DNA of 64,000 bases from Morinoia aosen (lineage: Eukaryota; Arthropoda; Malacostraca; Amphipoda; Talitridae). Position 1 is the stretch's first letter. Each line of letters begins with the position of its first letter. This document shows positions 21,419-32,520 of this stretch, one piece after another. The notes under the pieces were generated by a model that saw only the letters and a list, made by a program, of their open reading frames with translations, was not told where the DNA came from and made no database searches. Location: contig CM059576.1 in assembly GCA_030386875.1 (NCBI GenBank), forward strand, positions 10,631,058 through 10,695,057, written 5' to 3'. Position numbers and translations under genes: made by a program.

Positions 21419-22211
21419 TAGACAAGCAGCGCAGCAGTTATCTTCTAGGCCTAGACCTAAATCATATTCTTCATCACCGTAAGTAATTTCACCGTCATCT
21501 TCACTGTCCGAAGCTAAAAGCCTTCTTCGAACATTTTTTGTTGAGGGCTTAGAGAAGGCAGCTTCTCTTTTTTTCAATCTTTTTCTTTTTCTCTCTGCAG
21601 CTTGCTGTAGTTTATCTTTCTTCTCCTGCTGCTTTTTCTTTTCGCTATTGAAATATTCGAGTCCTGTGATAGCATCAGGTATTTGGGGATTCTTTTTAGT
21701 GAACTTTCGAGTGAGAACTACTTGATCAGAAATCTTGAGATGTGCTTTGAATGGTGAATACGTATACGTTGTGATAAAAGAGTTCTCCTTTAACGTTCCC
21801 GCTTTTGGCGAAGAGACAGCTCCATGCATTACACTGGAATTGAAACAGGAAAGATTCTGTGCAGGATCAGATTTCTCCTTAGAAGTGCCAGCAATTGGTG
21901 AATAGACAGTAACGTTCACATTAGCACATGAACTGCTCGGTGCAGGAGATGAAGCAATCTGAGATGATACTGATGCAGCCCGATCAATGACTATTTCAGT
22001 CCTTATCTGATCGGGAGCCACCTCAGCGGTGTTCGAATCATCAAGCAAATCGAGATCAGAGTGTTCAACATCATCGGTGGGGACATCTCTTTCCTGGGCT
22101 GCATGTTTCAAGGTATCATGTGATGATTGCATCAAGTCTCTTGTCCGCTTATAAAACCTGTACATGCGCCCTTGTGCTGTTGGGTCTTCCACATCATAGG
22201 AATTTTCGTAC
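21416..22211 (-). pseudogene. Tigger transposase, exon 2 (linker and start of zinc finger)
   Basis: The exon begins at 22211 after the acceptor TTCCAG. It reads in the frame carried over the intron from the catalytic exon: R-YENSYDVEDPTAQGRMYRF. It encodes a Ser-rich, probably disordered linker, a Lys/Arg-rich coiled-coil-like stretch (EKKKQQEKKDKLQQAAERKR) that could act as a nuclear signal, an acidic patch, and then NCCAACL, the CxxC start of a zinc finger. The stop at 21416-21418 comes at the SINE junction, so the natural C-terminus is lost. The rest of the finger is at 20970-21098. Confidence 0.7.
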
Positions 22212-22501
22212 CTGGAAGGTATAAAATTATTTTAATATAATAAGAAATTAATTCATTCATTATTTAAATAAATAAATGAAGGAATATCCCGACAAATAAA
22301 TAAGTAAACGTAGTAAAACAAATAGTGAGCAAAGAGAGTGACTGCCCATGTAGGTAGGTATAAGGCTAATCTGTTACCATTAAACAAAGTTAGACAGAAA
22401 TTTTAACCCTTTCGCTACTGACAGTGCTGATTAGTACCACTCAGATGAATTTCAATTTTGTATAGGCAAATTACCATAGGCCTCTTTCATCCTACTCTTA
22501 C
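22212..22501 (-). other. Intron (290 bp, phase 2) in the Tigger transposase gene
   Basis: The donor CAAGACG|GTAAGA lies at 22501 and the acceptor TTCCAG|G at 22212. Removing it keeps one continuous frame across the CG+G codon. Retention would add a stop at once (GTAA gives TAA at 22498-22500). Confidence 0.75.
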
Positions 22502-23568
22502 CGTCTTGAAAATACTCTCCGCCACTCATCTGGCAGGCATTCTTCAAAGATTTGGAACACTCTTGTTATTCCTACTTTTTCTGCAGTGGAAATGGCCTGA
22601 GGAGTTGATTTTGATGCAGGAGGACTTTGTGCTATCAGGCGATCATAAGCTACTGCATCGGGATTGAATGGGATCAATCCACATTTACGGAATCCTGATG
22701 CAACAGCTTGCTTGTTTTTGGTGCATAACTTCCATGTACGGTCAAAGACCTTGAAAAAATGAGTTCTGCTCATTGCTAGCCCCTTGTATTCTCGAGAAAA
22801 CTCATTGAGAGCATCATTCCAATGCTTTTTTACCGGGCCATAGACGGAAACATTCAGGGGCTTCATGATGTGGCTTGCATGTGGTGGGAAGCAGTAGAGA
22901 ATGATGTCATTTTCTCGGCAAAAGGAAGACACAGCGATGTTTATGTGGCTTGTATGCCCGTCCATAAGGATCACAACAGGAAAAGTCAGCTTATCCTTGA
23001 TACTAGGAAAGAAGATGTTTGCAAGCCACTCGAAGAAACAGTCGGCTGATATCCATCCGTTTTGGGAAGTGCCAAGATCATAACCCCGGGGATCGACGTC
23101 TTCCAAGTTGAACTTTGGCCGAATCCCAGGGAAAATGACGAAAGGATTGGAGAAGTTACCGGCTGCTGACACACAACCCAAAACTGTGATTTGCTCTTTT
23201 GTATCTGGCGCAAGTCTGTAGACGTTTTTAGCTCCTCTTGCAGAAATTATTTTTAGCTTTCCGTTTGTTCCTCCCAACGGGAAGCCGCTCTCGTCGAGGT
23301 TGAAAATTCTTGAGAAGTTTTCCTGGCAAAAGAAGGCAGCAGCATTTATTCCATACTGTTCTTGAAAAAACTTTTCAAGATTCTCAAACCAGTTCCTTAT
23401 CTGAGGCTCAGTGACATAGGATCGCTGATAACCCAAGTTATCAGGTGTTCTTGGGCGGCATTCGGGGTTCCTATTTAAGAACCTGTAAATCCATGCCGTT
23501 GAGGGTTTATTTTGTTTAAATCTCCTTGTGTCCTCATTGTAAGATACCATCCAATTCCGCTTTATCAA
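22502..23568 (-). pseudogene. Tigger/pogo transposase, catalytic exon
   Basis: It encodes the second DNA-binding helix-turn-helix part (AWIYRFLNRNPEC) and the DDE_1 domain. LDESG carries the first Asp, LMDGHTSH the second. The third position sits in KPLNVSVYGPVK, where pogo-type enzymes have PLD; here the codon is AAT (Asn). This should disable the enzyme unless the family uses Asn, which I doubt. The exon ends at a good donor and continues at 22211. Upstream it overlaps the helix-turn-helix frame by 35 bp in another frame, so a small indel near 23540-23570 broke the gene. It would bind the element ends and cut and rejoin DNA in the nucleus. Confidence 0.8.
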
Positions 23569-23863
23569 GAATTTCTTTCACAAGCAGTGCAACATCATTT
23601 CTTGGAATGCCGTAGCCAATTTTATCCATGTTTAAAAGGTGGTTTTTCAGTATTCCTTCCTGCTCACAAGACAGTGTAGATGCAGGTCCAGGAAGGTGCT
23701 TCCAATCTGTATATCTTCCATGATATCTGTCTCTAACAGTTGTTACTGGGACATTATACCTATCCGCAGCTTTTCTAAAAGACAGTCCGTTTTTCACAGC
23801 AGCAACTGCCTCAATTATGTTATGATCAGGATAATTTTTGCGTTTTTTCTTATCCTCCTCCAT
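23534..23863 (-). pseudogene. Tigger transposase, N-terminal psq-type DNA-binding domain
   Basis: The ATG at 23863 starts a Lys-rich N-terminus followed by NIIEAVAAVKNGLSFRKAA and YNVPVTTVRDR, a standard psq helix-turn-helix (about residues 17-45) used by pogo transposases and CENP-B relatives. It is followed by the start of the second helix-turn-helix (GPASTLSCEQE). The frame stops at 23534-23536; the continuation is in the frame of the catalytic exon, which points to a single-base-scale indel. I choose this ATG because nothing protein-like precedes it and AT-rich element sequence lies upstream. Confidence 0.75.
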
Positions 23864-24654
23864 CAGAACCTGCCATCGTAAAAATGGATGAGGCTACAAC
23901 CCTAATACATGAAAAATTAAGCTAAACAAACACAAAAACAAATAAAACAATACTAACATGAAAACAAGTAATATTAAAGACTAAAAGACTACTCTTAAAA
24001 ATGAATATAAATTATGGGCGGTATTTTTATAAGACAGCGGTATTTTCATTAGTTGTATCTAAACACCGCCCACCAATCATCGCTCAGGGCGGTTTTTAAA
24101 GAATGACAATTTTCTTTCTACAATTACCGCCCACCCAATAATTTAACATTCTAATTACTCAGCGTAAAATTAGTATCTTGCATCGTTTGTTTACGTTTCG
24201 ATCGGTGTCTCGCCACAGGCAACATGGCGGGAAAATAGTGAATGACTGTTTAACTTTACTTTCACGTAAGCTAGTTTTGTGCACGATTCGATTCTAATGC
24301 GGTCTGATACGTAGTTGCCGACAATAACTATTTTTTTAACTCTATCATAAAACTTACGTGAAATCTGAGGAAATCTCCTGAAACTGGGGTTTGGATGGTT
24401 CGTACCAGCAAGTACGTGCTCACGACACTATGATCTGAAAGAAACTAAGAGCGTTTTGAATTTACGTGGGCGGTAGTGTGATAGTGGGCGGCAATTGTTA
24501 CGGTACCCAAAATGATTTTTTTTCAATCTGATTCTTATGAAATTTGACTGTGACATGTAACCTTTGAAAAGAAACACAATTGATTCCATTCATTTTTTTA
24601 ATTCAGGCCTTAGATTTTGCAAAAATTTGACATAGGTTTTTTAGGTATTGATAT

Positions 24655-24965
24655 TTCACTAATATTGATATTTCAAAATGGGACTCCTCCTTCAGTTTTG
24701 ATGCTAAAACACAAGCAAAGACAGTTTTAGAATCATTGGAACATTTCTAACACACTCAAATTCGGCTTTTTTTTATTTCCCATTTTTTCTCTTTATATAT
24801 GGGGTCAAAATCAGGAAAAAGTTAGAAATTTTGGGTGCTTTTCATTGATATTGATATTTCAAAATGGAACTCCTCCTTGAGTTTTTATGCTAAAACAAAA
24901 ACAAATGCAGTTTTAAAATCCCTGACACATTTCTAACAAACTCAAATTGAGCTTTTTTCCATTTT
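24655..24965 (+). repeat. Repeat family R2, two tandem copies
   Basis: Two direct copies about 185 bp apart (24657 and 24842) share GATATTTCAAAATGG and ACTCCTCCTT and a Lys-Phe-like AT body. They are the same family as 17515-17820, so the Tigger element inserted within an R2 array. Confidence 0.65.
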
Positions 24966-25027
24966 CCATTTGTTCTCTTTTTATATGGGGTCAAAATCGG
25001 GAAAAATTGAAAAATTCTGGTCTCCTC

Positions 25028-25058
25028 ACCCCCCCCCCCCCCGGAAGGGGGGGGGGGA
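25028..25058. other. C15/G11 palindromic tract
   Basis: A run of about 15 C, then GGAA, then about 11 G forms an almost perfect hairpin and is a likely polymerase and assembly problem site. Confidence 0.7.
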
Positions 25059-25286
25059 ATTTTTGTCGTAGCGTCATAAAATTTTAGAAACGAATAGTCC
25101 ACCAACTAAGGGTCCTTCTCCAACAAAAACATGCAAAATGACCATGAAATCGACAGGATCTGGCAAGGGCCCGGGATGATCTCCTTAAGCTGGAGCTGTT
25201 AGAGTACGTTTGGGTACTTTGTAAGGTAAATCTGAAGGATATGTCAGTTATCGATTTTCCACTTTTTGGTGCCTGAACCTAATTAA

Positions 25287-26494
25287 TTGTGTCACGAGAA
25301 ATCGGTCCTCCTCCTCTTGCTAACATTTCATTAACAAGAAGATCAGGTTCTCGGAATTGAAGGAATGGCAAACCTCCATGACATTACACAATACACAAAA
25401 TGTGAGGATGTATCAAGAACACAGTCACTAAGACCAAAAAAAACAATGATTGTATACTAAAATTAGAGCTGTACTCACAGATTAGCAGAGACACGACTTA
25501 CGCAGCGCATTTTCTGAGCGCCCTCCGTGGTGTTACGATCGATCGCTTCTAATATTGTGGGGCATGATACACAGGGTAAAATATGCATAACATTTATGAT
25601 TTCCAGTGATACGTCATACAAACATCAATGAGTGTACACACAATGAATGGTATTAGGAATGATGCCAATTAAGTAATGGAATCAAAACAGCATACGTCAA
25701 ATAACTTATATCACCTAACTATACTGTATGTTTCGGCTGGCCAGCCTTACCTAAGTTACAAGAGCTACACATGAGACATGGTAAATTCTGGTCTATTCTC
25801 ATTTCAGTTTTCCAGCAGCACAGTGGACAATGGTCACTTCAACCACAAACATTCGTCCGCGACTCGCTTCAGTTCAAAGGCCTGTCTTATTCACTATTCA
25901 GAAAATGTCTAGTGATGACGTTATATTGCTCATTCCGCTTCAGTATGTTCACACGTCGATTTCCTTTCATTCGAGCTGATCAATCCTCAGATATATGACT
26001 CCGTCCCGCCTGTTAAAGACAAAAATTTAACTTGTTACTTATAATCGCGTCACTAACGTCCCCTCAAATATCTCAAATTGTTACTTCACTGAATGACATT
26101 GAAATTTCACCATATTCATCTCAAAACATCTTTTCCAAAGGAAACTAAATTTTCTTACCCTCCCCTCTAGTGTGGCATCTCCGTTCCATCAAATGATTCA
26201 TACAATTTGGTCGATTTGGTCATCTCCCCTTAGTGAACGTGGTAAAGGGAATACGTAAAATTTCCTCTCTGCAAGTGAAACGAGAAAATGTATGAATTTC
26301 TGGATTTACATTATAGCGTAAACTTTAGTATAATTTTCAATATAGCCACTTTTTCATTATTTCTTTAAGCACGTTTGCTACTGCGAACACACCCGCGTTT
26401 TATTTCTTATACTTCGCGCCACGGCGTTGACTGTCGAACTGCCTCTTGTACCTCACGATGCCTAGCGTATATTTTGAGGGTCGTCCGCTCTCTC
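25287..26494 (-). repeat. Left arm of a 1.2-kb inverted repeat
   Basis: Matches 27731-28949 in inverted orientation, with about three differences in the first 290 bp compared. The outer tip is TGTCACGAGAAA. The inner tip covers the C-terminal codons of a gag-like frame. TG at the outer tip (CA when read outward) suggests that the arm includes an LTR-retrotransposon 3' end. Confidence 0.85.
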
Positions 26495-26990
26495 ATATTC
26501 GACCTATAGGATTCTTCGGATCTCGAAAGCGACCGCCTACCTCTTTCTAATTGGTAGTCCCGTAGCTCGCCTTCATTTTTTTCTTGGCTTCATTGTTTCT
26601 CACGCTCAAGCTCCTTCCAAACCGTTGGTTTGCCGCCTCTCTAGGCTTAAGTGTCTCGATTTATGTGCGTCGACAAGGCGACTTTGTTTGCGAATGGGTA
26701 GGCATTTTTCCGAACGTCTAAAGTTTCCAAGGGCTCGCCCGCATCCCTCTCGAAAAATTGCTAACACTACGATATCGACCTCTCCAGCAACAACACAGCT
26801 TATGGTCCAAATGTATACAAAGCCTTTCTCACTACACCTATATTTGTTGGCTTTTCATTAAGGTGATTTTCCTAGCAAAGGGATCGCGTCGTTCTCGGGT
26901 TTCCAAGGGACAAGTCGGTCTATAAATCTGTCACGCTCACACAAGCTGACACACACACAAACATACAGCCCCGTACTGCTGGAACTTACT
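26495..26990 (-). pseudogene. Decayed gag-type sequence of the left copy
   Basis: On the minus strand, just upstream of the left arm, an Arg/Ser/Glu-rich frame with stops leads into the same ERADDPQNIR-like end as the gag frame at 27216-27779. This is what would be expected of a second, inverted copy of the element. It has no intact ORF. Confidence 0.4.
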
Positions 26991-27131
26991 AAGATGTTTC
27001 ACCGGACCAATTTTTAAGTGAGCACAAAATTTATTACACACAATTAAAAGATTTAGCTGGAACTTACTAAGATGTTTCACCGGACCAATTTTAAGTGAGC
27101 ACAAAATTTATTACACACAATTAAAAGATTT
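26980..27131 (+). repeat. 76-bp tandem duplication
   Basis: Two copies of GCTGGAACTTACTAAGATGT...CACACAATTAAAAGATTT follow each other, differing by one T. Confidence 0.85.
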
Positions 27132-27215
27132 ATTACACATGATTAAAATTTTTCCCTAAATCCTCATTTTCAATTCGAAAAAATTGATTATTCTTAACAG
27201 ATTCTCGACAGATGC

Positions 27216-27779
27216 GTGGGGGCCATTGGGGCTAAATTCAGGAGATGCGATGACGTGGGAGAACATATGGCCAGGTTGAAGTTTCTGACTGGTAACCTGA
27301 ATAACAGCGAGCCGGTGCATGCCTTCTTCCTATGCCTAGGTCAACAAGAGGCAAAGGAGTGCAATCGAATAATTGATACACTAACGAACCTACGAGAAGC
27401 AGAAACATGGCTACGTGCATTTGCCGACCAAGTAGAACATCCTACTCAAGCGCTGTTTGAAATAGTGACCAAGAAGCAAACAAGCCGAGAGGGAGTTTCT
27501 GAGTACCTGACGCGCCTGGAAAGGCTGTACAACGAGAATTATCTAGAACATCCGGAACGAGTAATTATAGATTTGATGTGGCTCGGATTAAGGGAAGACA
27601 TCACGAGACCCTTCCGAAGTGATGCGCGACCTACCACCATCCAAGAATTGAGGGACATGGCAATCGAAGTGGAAAATCGACGGATAGTACCAGTACCAAG
27701 GGAAACGACAGAGAGGAGAGAACCGGAGAGAGAGAGAGAGAGAGCGGACGACCCTCAAAATATACGCTTGGCATCGTGA
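27216..27779 (+). pseudogene. Retrotransposon gag-like ORF (partial)
   Basis: The 187-codon frame contains a capsid-like helical region: EAETWLRAFADQVEHPTQAL, then TSREGVSEYLTRLERLYNEN and LMWLGLREDITRPF. This pattern resembles the retrotransposon gag (capsid) family of LTR elements, where a short helix bundle with Y/F-x-x-RL...LxxGL is usual. The C-terminus is an Arg/Glu repeat. The last codons run into the right arm of the inverted repeat. No zinc knuckle, protease or polymerase follows, so this is a gag remnant of a deleted or non-autonomous element. The start codon shown is the first in frame and may not be the natural one. Confidence 0.6.
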
Positions 27780-28949
27780 GGTACAAGAGGCAGTTCGACA
27801 GTCAACGCCGTGGCGCGAAGTATAAGAAATAAAACGCGGGTGTGTTCGCAGTAGCAAACATGCTTAAAGAAATAATGAAAAAGTGGCTATATTGAAAATT
27901 ATACTAAAGTTTACGCTATAATGTAAATCCAGAAATTCATACATTTTCTCGTTTCACTTGCAGAGAGGAAATTTTACGTGTTCCCTTTACCACGTTCACT
28001 AAGGGGAGATGACCAAATCGACCAAATTGTATGAATCATTTGATGGAACGGAGATGCCACACTAGAGGGGAGGGTAAGAGAAATATAGTTTCCTTTGGAA
28101 AAGATGTTTTGAGATAAATATTGTGAAATTTCAATGTCATTCAGTGAAGTAAAAATTTGAGATATTTGAGGGGACGTTAGTGACGCGATTAAAAGTAACA
28201 AGTTAAATTTTTGTCTTTAACAGGCGGGACAGAGTCATATATCTGAGGATTGATCAGCTCGAATGAAAGGAAATCGACGTGTGAACATACTGAAGCGGAA
28301 TGAGCAATATAACGTCATCACTAGACATTTTCTGAATAGTGAATAATACAGGCCTTTGAACTGAAGCGAGTCTCGGACGAATGTTTGTGGTTGAAGTGAC
28401 CATTGCCCACTGTGCTGCTGGAAAACTGAAATGAGAATAGACCAGAATTTACCATGCCTCATGTGTAGCTCTTGTAACTTAGGTAAGGCTGGCCAGCCGA
28501 AACATACAGTATAGTTAGGTGATGTAAGTCATTTGACGTATGCTGTTTTGATTCCATTACTTAATTGGCCTCATTCCTAATACCATTCATTGTGTGTACA
28601 CTCATTGATGTTTGTATGACGTATCGCTGGAAATCATAAATGTTAAGCATATTTTACCCTGTGTATCATGCCCCACAATATTAGAAGCGATCGATCGTAA
28701 CACCACGGAGGGCGCTCAGAAAATGCGCTGCGTAAGTCGTGTCTCTGCTAATCTGTGAGTACAGCTCTAATTTTAGTATACAATCATTGTTTTTTTTTGG
28801 TCTTAGTGACTGTGTTCTTGATACATCCTCACATTTTGTGTATTGTGTAATGTCATGGAGGTTTGCCATTCCTTCAATTCCGAGAACCTGATCTTCTTGT
28901 TAATGAAATGTGAACAAGGAGGAGAGGACCTTTTCTCGTGACATCTGAA
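27731..28949 (+). repeat. Right arm of a 1.2-kb inverted repeat
   Basis: Inverted, near-identical match of 25287-26494, with outer tip CTCGTGACA. Between the arms lie 1236 bp of gag-like sequence. A transcript through both arms would form a 1.2-kb double strand. Confidence 0.85.
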
Positions 28950-28969
28950 TCAAAATAAACAAGTTTTCA

Positions 28970-29440
28970 TCTATGCACTTTCCGTCTCAAATAAGTATTT
29001 TACGATTTATAGCGGTAAGTTTAGTTTCGTCTTTGATGACGAATGCGCTCGAATAAACAGCTACTCATCGATTTTCGAATTTTTGTTTCTCGAATCATAG
29101 TAATTACATTGAAATAAACAACTTTTCTTCCATACACTTTTTTCGACAAATGAGTATTTAACGAGGTACAGCGGTAGGTTTGGTTTCGTCTTTGATGACG
29201 ATCGCGCTGGAAGCGAGTGTGCATTTCAGTGTTGCTCTCCGACGTGCTCCTTGAATTACTTGCCGCTTCAAAGACTGGAGTTGCGGTAAGTCATTTACTG
29301 CTATAACTAATAAAATACTCATTTGAGACGGAAAGTGCATAGAAGAAAACTTGTTTATTTCAATCTAATTAACTATGCTAAGGCATCAAAATTTACAAAA
29401 TCGATAACTGACATATCCTTCAGATTTACCCTTTGTAATT
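28970..29440. repeat. Repeat family R1, copy 2
   Basis: Shares ATAGCGGTAAGTTTAGTTTCG, GAGTATTTAACGAG and CATAGTAATTACATTGAAAT-type blocks with 16170-17100. Again it is internally inverted (28975-29165 against 29285-29370). The end GATAACTGACATATCCTTCA matches 25220-25260 in inverted orientation. Confidence 0.6.
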
Positions 29441-29444
29441 ATTA

Positions 29445-29736
29445 GCCAACCCCGCAGAGCCTCGCCCCACTTCTAGGATGTTATAGTTAATAACACAATA
29501 AAGTTCATCAACCAGAAATATAACATTATAAAGAATTTTATATTAATTCTATGGCATTTGCTTCTACGGTTTTGCTTATGTTCTACGGTAGCCACCATAT
29601 TGAAACTGATGTCAACTTCATATCGATTCAAGTCTTCACTATTCCAGTCCCGCTTATATTTTTGGATGATAACCTTTATTGTGTTATTAACTAAAACATC
29701 CTAGAAGTGGCTTCAGGCTCCGCAGGCTCCGCGGGC
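29445..29736. repeat. Foldback repeat
   Basis: A block at about 29445-29515 (CCACTTCTAGGATGTT and GTTAATAACACAATAAAG) recurs inverted at about 29672-29736 with few mismatches, around a 155-bp loop. The first arm also matches 16725-16780. Confidence 0.7.
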
Positions 29737-30380
29737 TCCGAGCAAATGGCTAATAATGAATTACGTCATGTTGCAAAAACAATAACTTTTTCTGCGCTCC
29801 ACACAGTTCCATCATTGTTTGAACATGCTCTGCATTGCACGGGAAAGCTATTACATTAGCGCCATTCCTATAACTTTAAAGTTGAATAACTTGACAATAT
29901 CCCATCAGCGAGCAGAATGTCATTGCTGTAAAACATTTTAAAATGTGTTCCTTCAGTGATTCTTTGGAACGAAATTTTCGATTTCCATAAATGCATTAAA
30001 CTGCATATTGACCAAATATACATTTGGTCTTCCTTAATAAACATGGTAGCTAATAAAAACAATTTAACATCACAGAAATATCACAGGGGAGAAGTTCATA
30101 GCAATTTTTGAGAATTCACAATATAAAACACTCAATAAAAACATATTTTGTTCATTGAGCACAGGTTTACTGATTATTGTGAATTAATTTGGTAGAGGTA
30201 TGAACTTACTTCAATGACTGCTAAAAGCACTTCGAGCCAGATATGAAATGCAAACCAAGGGCTTTGGCTCGGCAGAGGAAAGTGCTTTGTACGACAGTAC
30301 AACTTGTTGTTGTACAGTTGTAGTTCCCTGGGGTTTATCTAGATTTTAAGTCCGAGTACAACTTGAAAATCTCAAGAGAG
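29737..30380. other. Unassigned sequence
   Basis: AT-rich, without ORFs or repeats that I can support. Confidence 0.4.
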
Positions 30381-30577
30381 AACTTGATGTTGAGGGCCGA
30401 CAGCCTCGGGGCCTTTGAAACGGCCTACAATTCCCTCCGCGCTAACAATATTTACACAAGAGTTCAGCACCAGTAGAACGCGGTAAAGGCAATTACAAAC
30501 CACCGTGACCTGAACTTGAACTTGAAATTGAGGGTCGACAGCGTCAAGGCCTTTGTAACGGCCTACAATTCCCTCCA
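30381..30577. repeat. Two copies of a ~57-bp repeat, period about 135 bp
   Basis: GGCCTTTG-AACGGCCTACAATTCCCTCC occurs at about 30408-30437 and 30549-30576 with matching upstream TTGAGGG-CGACAGC sequence. Confidence 0.65.
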
Positions 30578-30912
30578 CAATTTTCAGTAAAAGAGATCAG
30601 CGACTGGTACCAGACTTGTCCACTAAACTACTTAGGATCTACCAATCCTTGTCACAAGCTGCCATTGGACGGCATCACTTGGATTACCGGTGTGTCAAAA
30701 CACCATCCTCAGGCATATTGGGTCATTACTGACCACTCTACCTGACTGGCTCATTCCAGTCACTGTCTCTTACTCCAGGCACGCACAAGAAACATTTTCA
30801 TAGCTTCAATGATACTCAAATTACACTCCTGATCCAATCCAGCAAGACAGCTCATACCGCAATCCTCTTCAGCACATCTGGCATGCCACTCATTCTCTCC
30901 ATACTGCTCAAA

Positions 30913-31168
30913 CAATAATAATAATAATGAAGGCATCTACGGATGCTTTATTTCCAATCAAGCCTGATACATATCACCTTGTACATTGGATTTTCAAATG
31001 CCTTATAACTAACGCCAGAACGCCATGACGCTTTCCCCCGGTCAAGACCGGTACCCATTTCAGACACCTGGGTAGAGTGGGGTATTGTGCTTGGAATTTT
31101 TCTCCTATACCCAAGAGTGAAAATCGCCACCGCCTGCGCCGAGTTTCGAACCCGGGTCTCTGCCATTG
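30913..31168 (-). mobile_element. tRNA-derived SINE, 5'-truncated copy
   Basis: Minus-strand copy of the SINE at 21127-21418. It has the B box (GGTTCGAAACTCGG near 31145), the CCGGTACC-type body, the AAATAAAGCATC end and an (ATT)n tail seen as AATAATAATAATAATG on the plus strand. The A-box half of the tRNA head is missing. It directly follows the 3' end of the LINE fragment on the same strand. Confidence 0.75.
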
Positions 31169-31169
31169 C

Positions 31170-32431
31170 AAACACCACATTCATGAAACTTTCTCTCTCT
31201 TGCTCATACTTACTACATTCTAGCACAAATGCTCAATTGTTTCCTCCACTCCACTATTACACTGCAGACATAATCTGTTATTATTCTCATTCCACCTCCA
31301 TGTACGTCTGTTCCAACTCAATGACTTACATCTCACAGCAAACAAGAGTTGACTTCCAAAACTACCATCATAGAACATCTCAAACTTAGGTGCTTCCTTC
31401 TTCATATACTCATATACCAGTTAAGTGTAGGCGTCCGCATTATGTTAAGCTTCCACTTATTCAATCCATACTCTTTTGTTTGCCTTTCAATCTCTTTCTT
31501 CCACCTCATGCAGTCCCACTCAGGCCCTACACCTCCAACATTTATTAAACTCCAGTCATCCACAGGTCTCCCAATTCTAACATGAACAATCTTTTGCACA
31601 CTAAGTTTCCTTGAATGCCCCCAACACACTTTCTCCCAATAGCCACTTTGCCCACCTGCTATTCTGCATTCTTTCAATTCTCACCTTAGCAATTCAGCAC
31701 CGCTTTCATCATTCTTTCTGAAAATAGGCTCCACCCTAGGTCACCTCTAATGGCTTCTGTAGCCGTTCATTTTGGAGCACCCAATGCTAAACGTCCTACC
31801 TTATTTTGTATTACATCCAGCTTTTCAAGATCACTTCCTTTCCAGGCAAGAGCACTCATACCATACATGACACTGGGCACAGCAACATACTTCCACATTC
31901 CTCTCACACATTCATACTTGTTTGCTCTGTTTCTGGCCACACTACTTAACCGTCCACTCCACTGCATTGCTTTTGCCACTTTCTCTCCCTTAGTTCTAGT
32001 GCATCCATCTTCACTTATCATACAACCTAGATATATGTATTCTTTTGCCCTACATATTCTGATTTCTCCAATATTACACAGTCTGTCTCTATCAGTCTCA
32101 TCACTATTTATAACCATAACCTTACTTTTATTGGCACCAAAGTTCATCTTGCAATCCGTACTATATCCATTCACAATGTCAAGGATCCTTTGCAGTTCAT
32201 GTGCACATTCACTAACCACAACCACATCATCAGCATACAACAAACAACTCAGTCTCTTATTACCAACTTTCAGTCCTAAGCCACTCCTTCTCAGTCGAAC
32301 AGCTAATTCTTCTGTGTACAATCCAAACAACAGGGGAGACAGTGTACAGCCCTGTCTCACTCCTCTAACACTCCTCACTTGCCCTGTTTCCAAATTTCCT
32401 ACCCAGTAGATAGCGCTTGTGTTCTCATACA
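31170..32431 (-). pseudogene. LINE (non-LTR retrotransposon) fragment with reverse transcriptase
   Basis: Reading from 32431 down, the frame gives RGVRQGCTLSPLLFGLY, the RQG-C-SP-LF motif of reverse transcriptase, and LLYADDVVV with the YADD catalytic site (about 32393-31767). The frame continues past the thumb into degenerate blocks (31402-31677) and then a C-terminal zinc-binding segment, CLQCNSGVEETIEHLC followed by C-x2-C (31220-31405). Several frame breaks show it is dead. The N-terminal half is missing: the open frame runs right up to the BEL LTR at about 32431, so the BEL element interrupted it. It copies itself through RNA when intact. Confidence 0.75.
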
Positions 32432-32520
32432 GAAGGTGGAAATTCTGGCCGTTGCTCTAAGCCGAGATCCTCTGCGGGCTTAGTAAGGCGTTATTAACTG
32501 CCTTCCGCAGTAAGGGGTCT

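Larger units (their letters stand above)
18002..24508 (-). mobile_element. pogo/Tigger-type DNA transposon with nested hAT and SINE
   Basis: Inverted ends are CCGGAACAATTACCGCCCAC (left, from 18007) and CCGTAACAATTGCCGCCCAC (right, reverse complement, to 24503), two mismatches in 20. Each is preceded by GGGTACC on the same reading, so a TA target duplication (18005-18006, 24504-24505) or a longer TIR are both possible. CCGCCC motifs recur just inside both ends (about 20270-20335 and 24015-24130). After removing the hAT (18063-20100 plus one target copy) and the SINE (about 21127-21418), the element is about 4.2 kb. It encodes one spliced transposase on the minus strand. Confidence 0.75.

Noticed and set aside
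25771-25998. 75-codon frame repeated at 28235-28462 on the other strand
   Set aside because: The apparent conservation is explained by the inverted repeat; the frame has no ATG-to-domain logic and no known motif.
31750-32409. 219-codon plus-strand frame
   Set aside because: It is the antisense shadow of the LINE reverse transcriptase.
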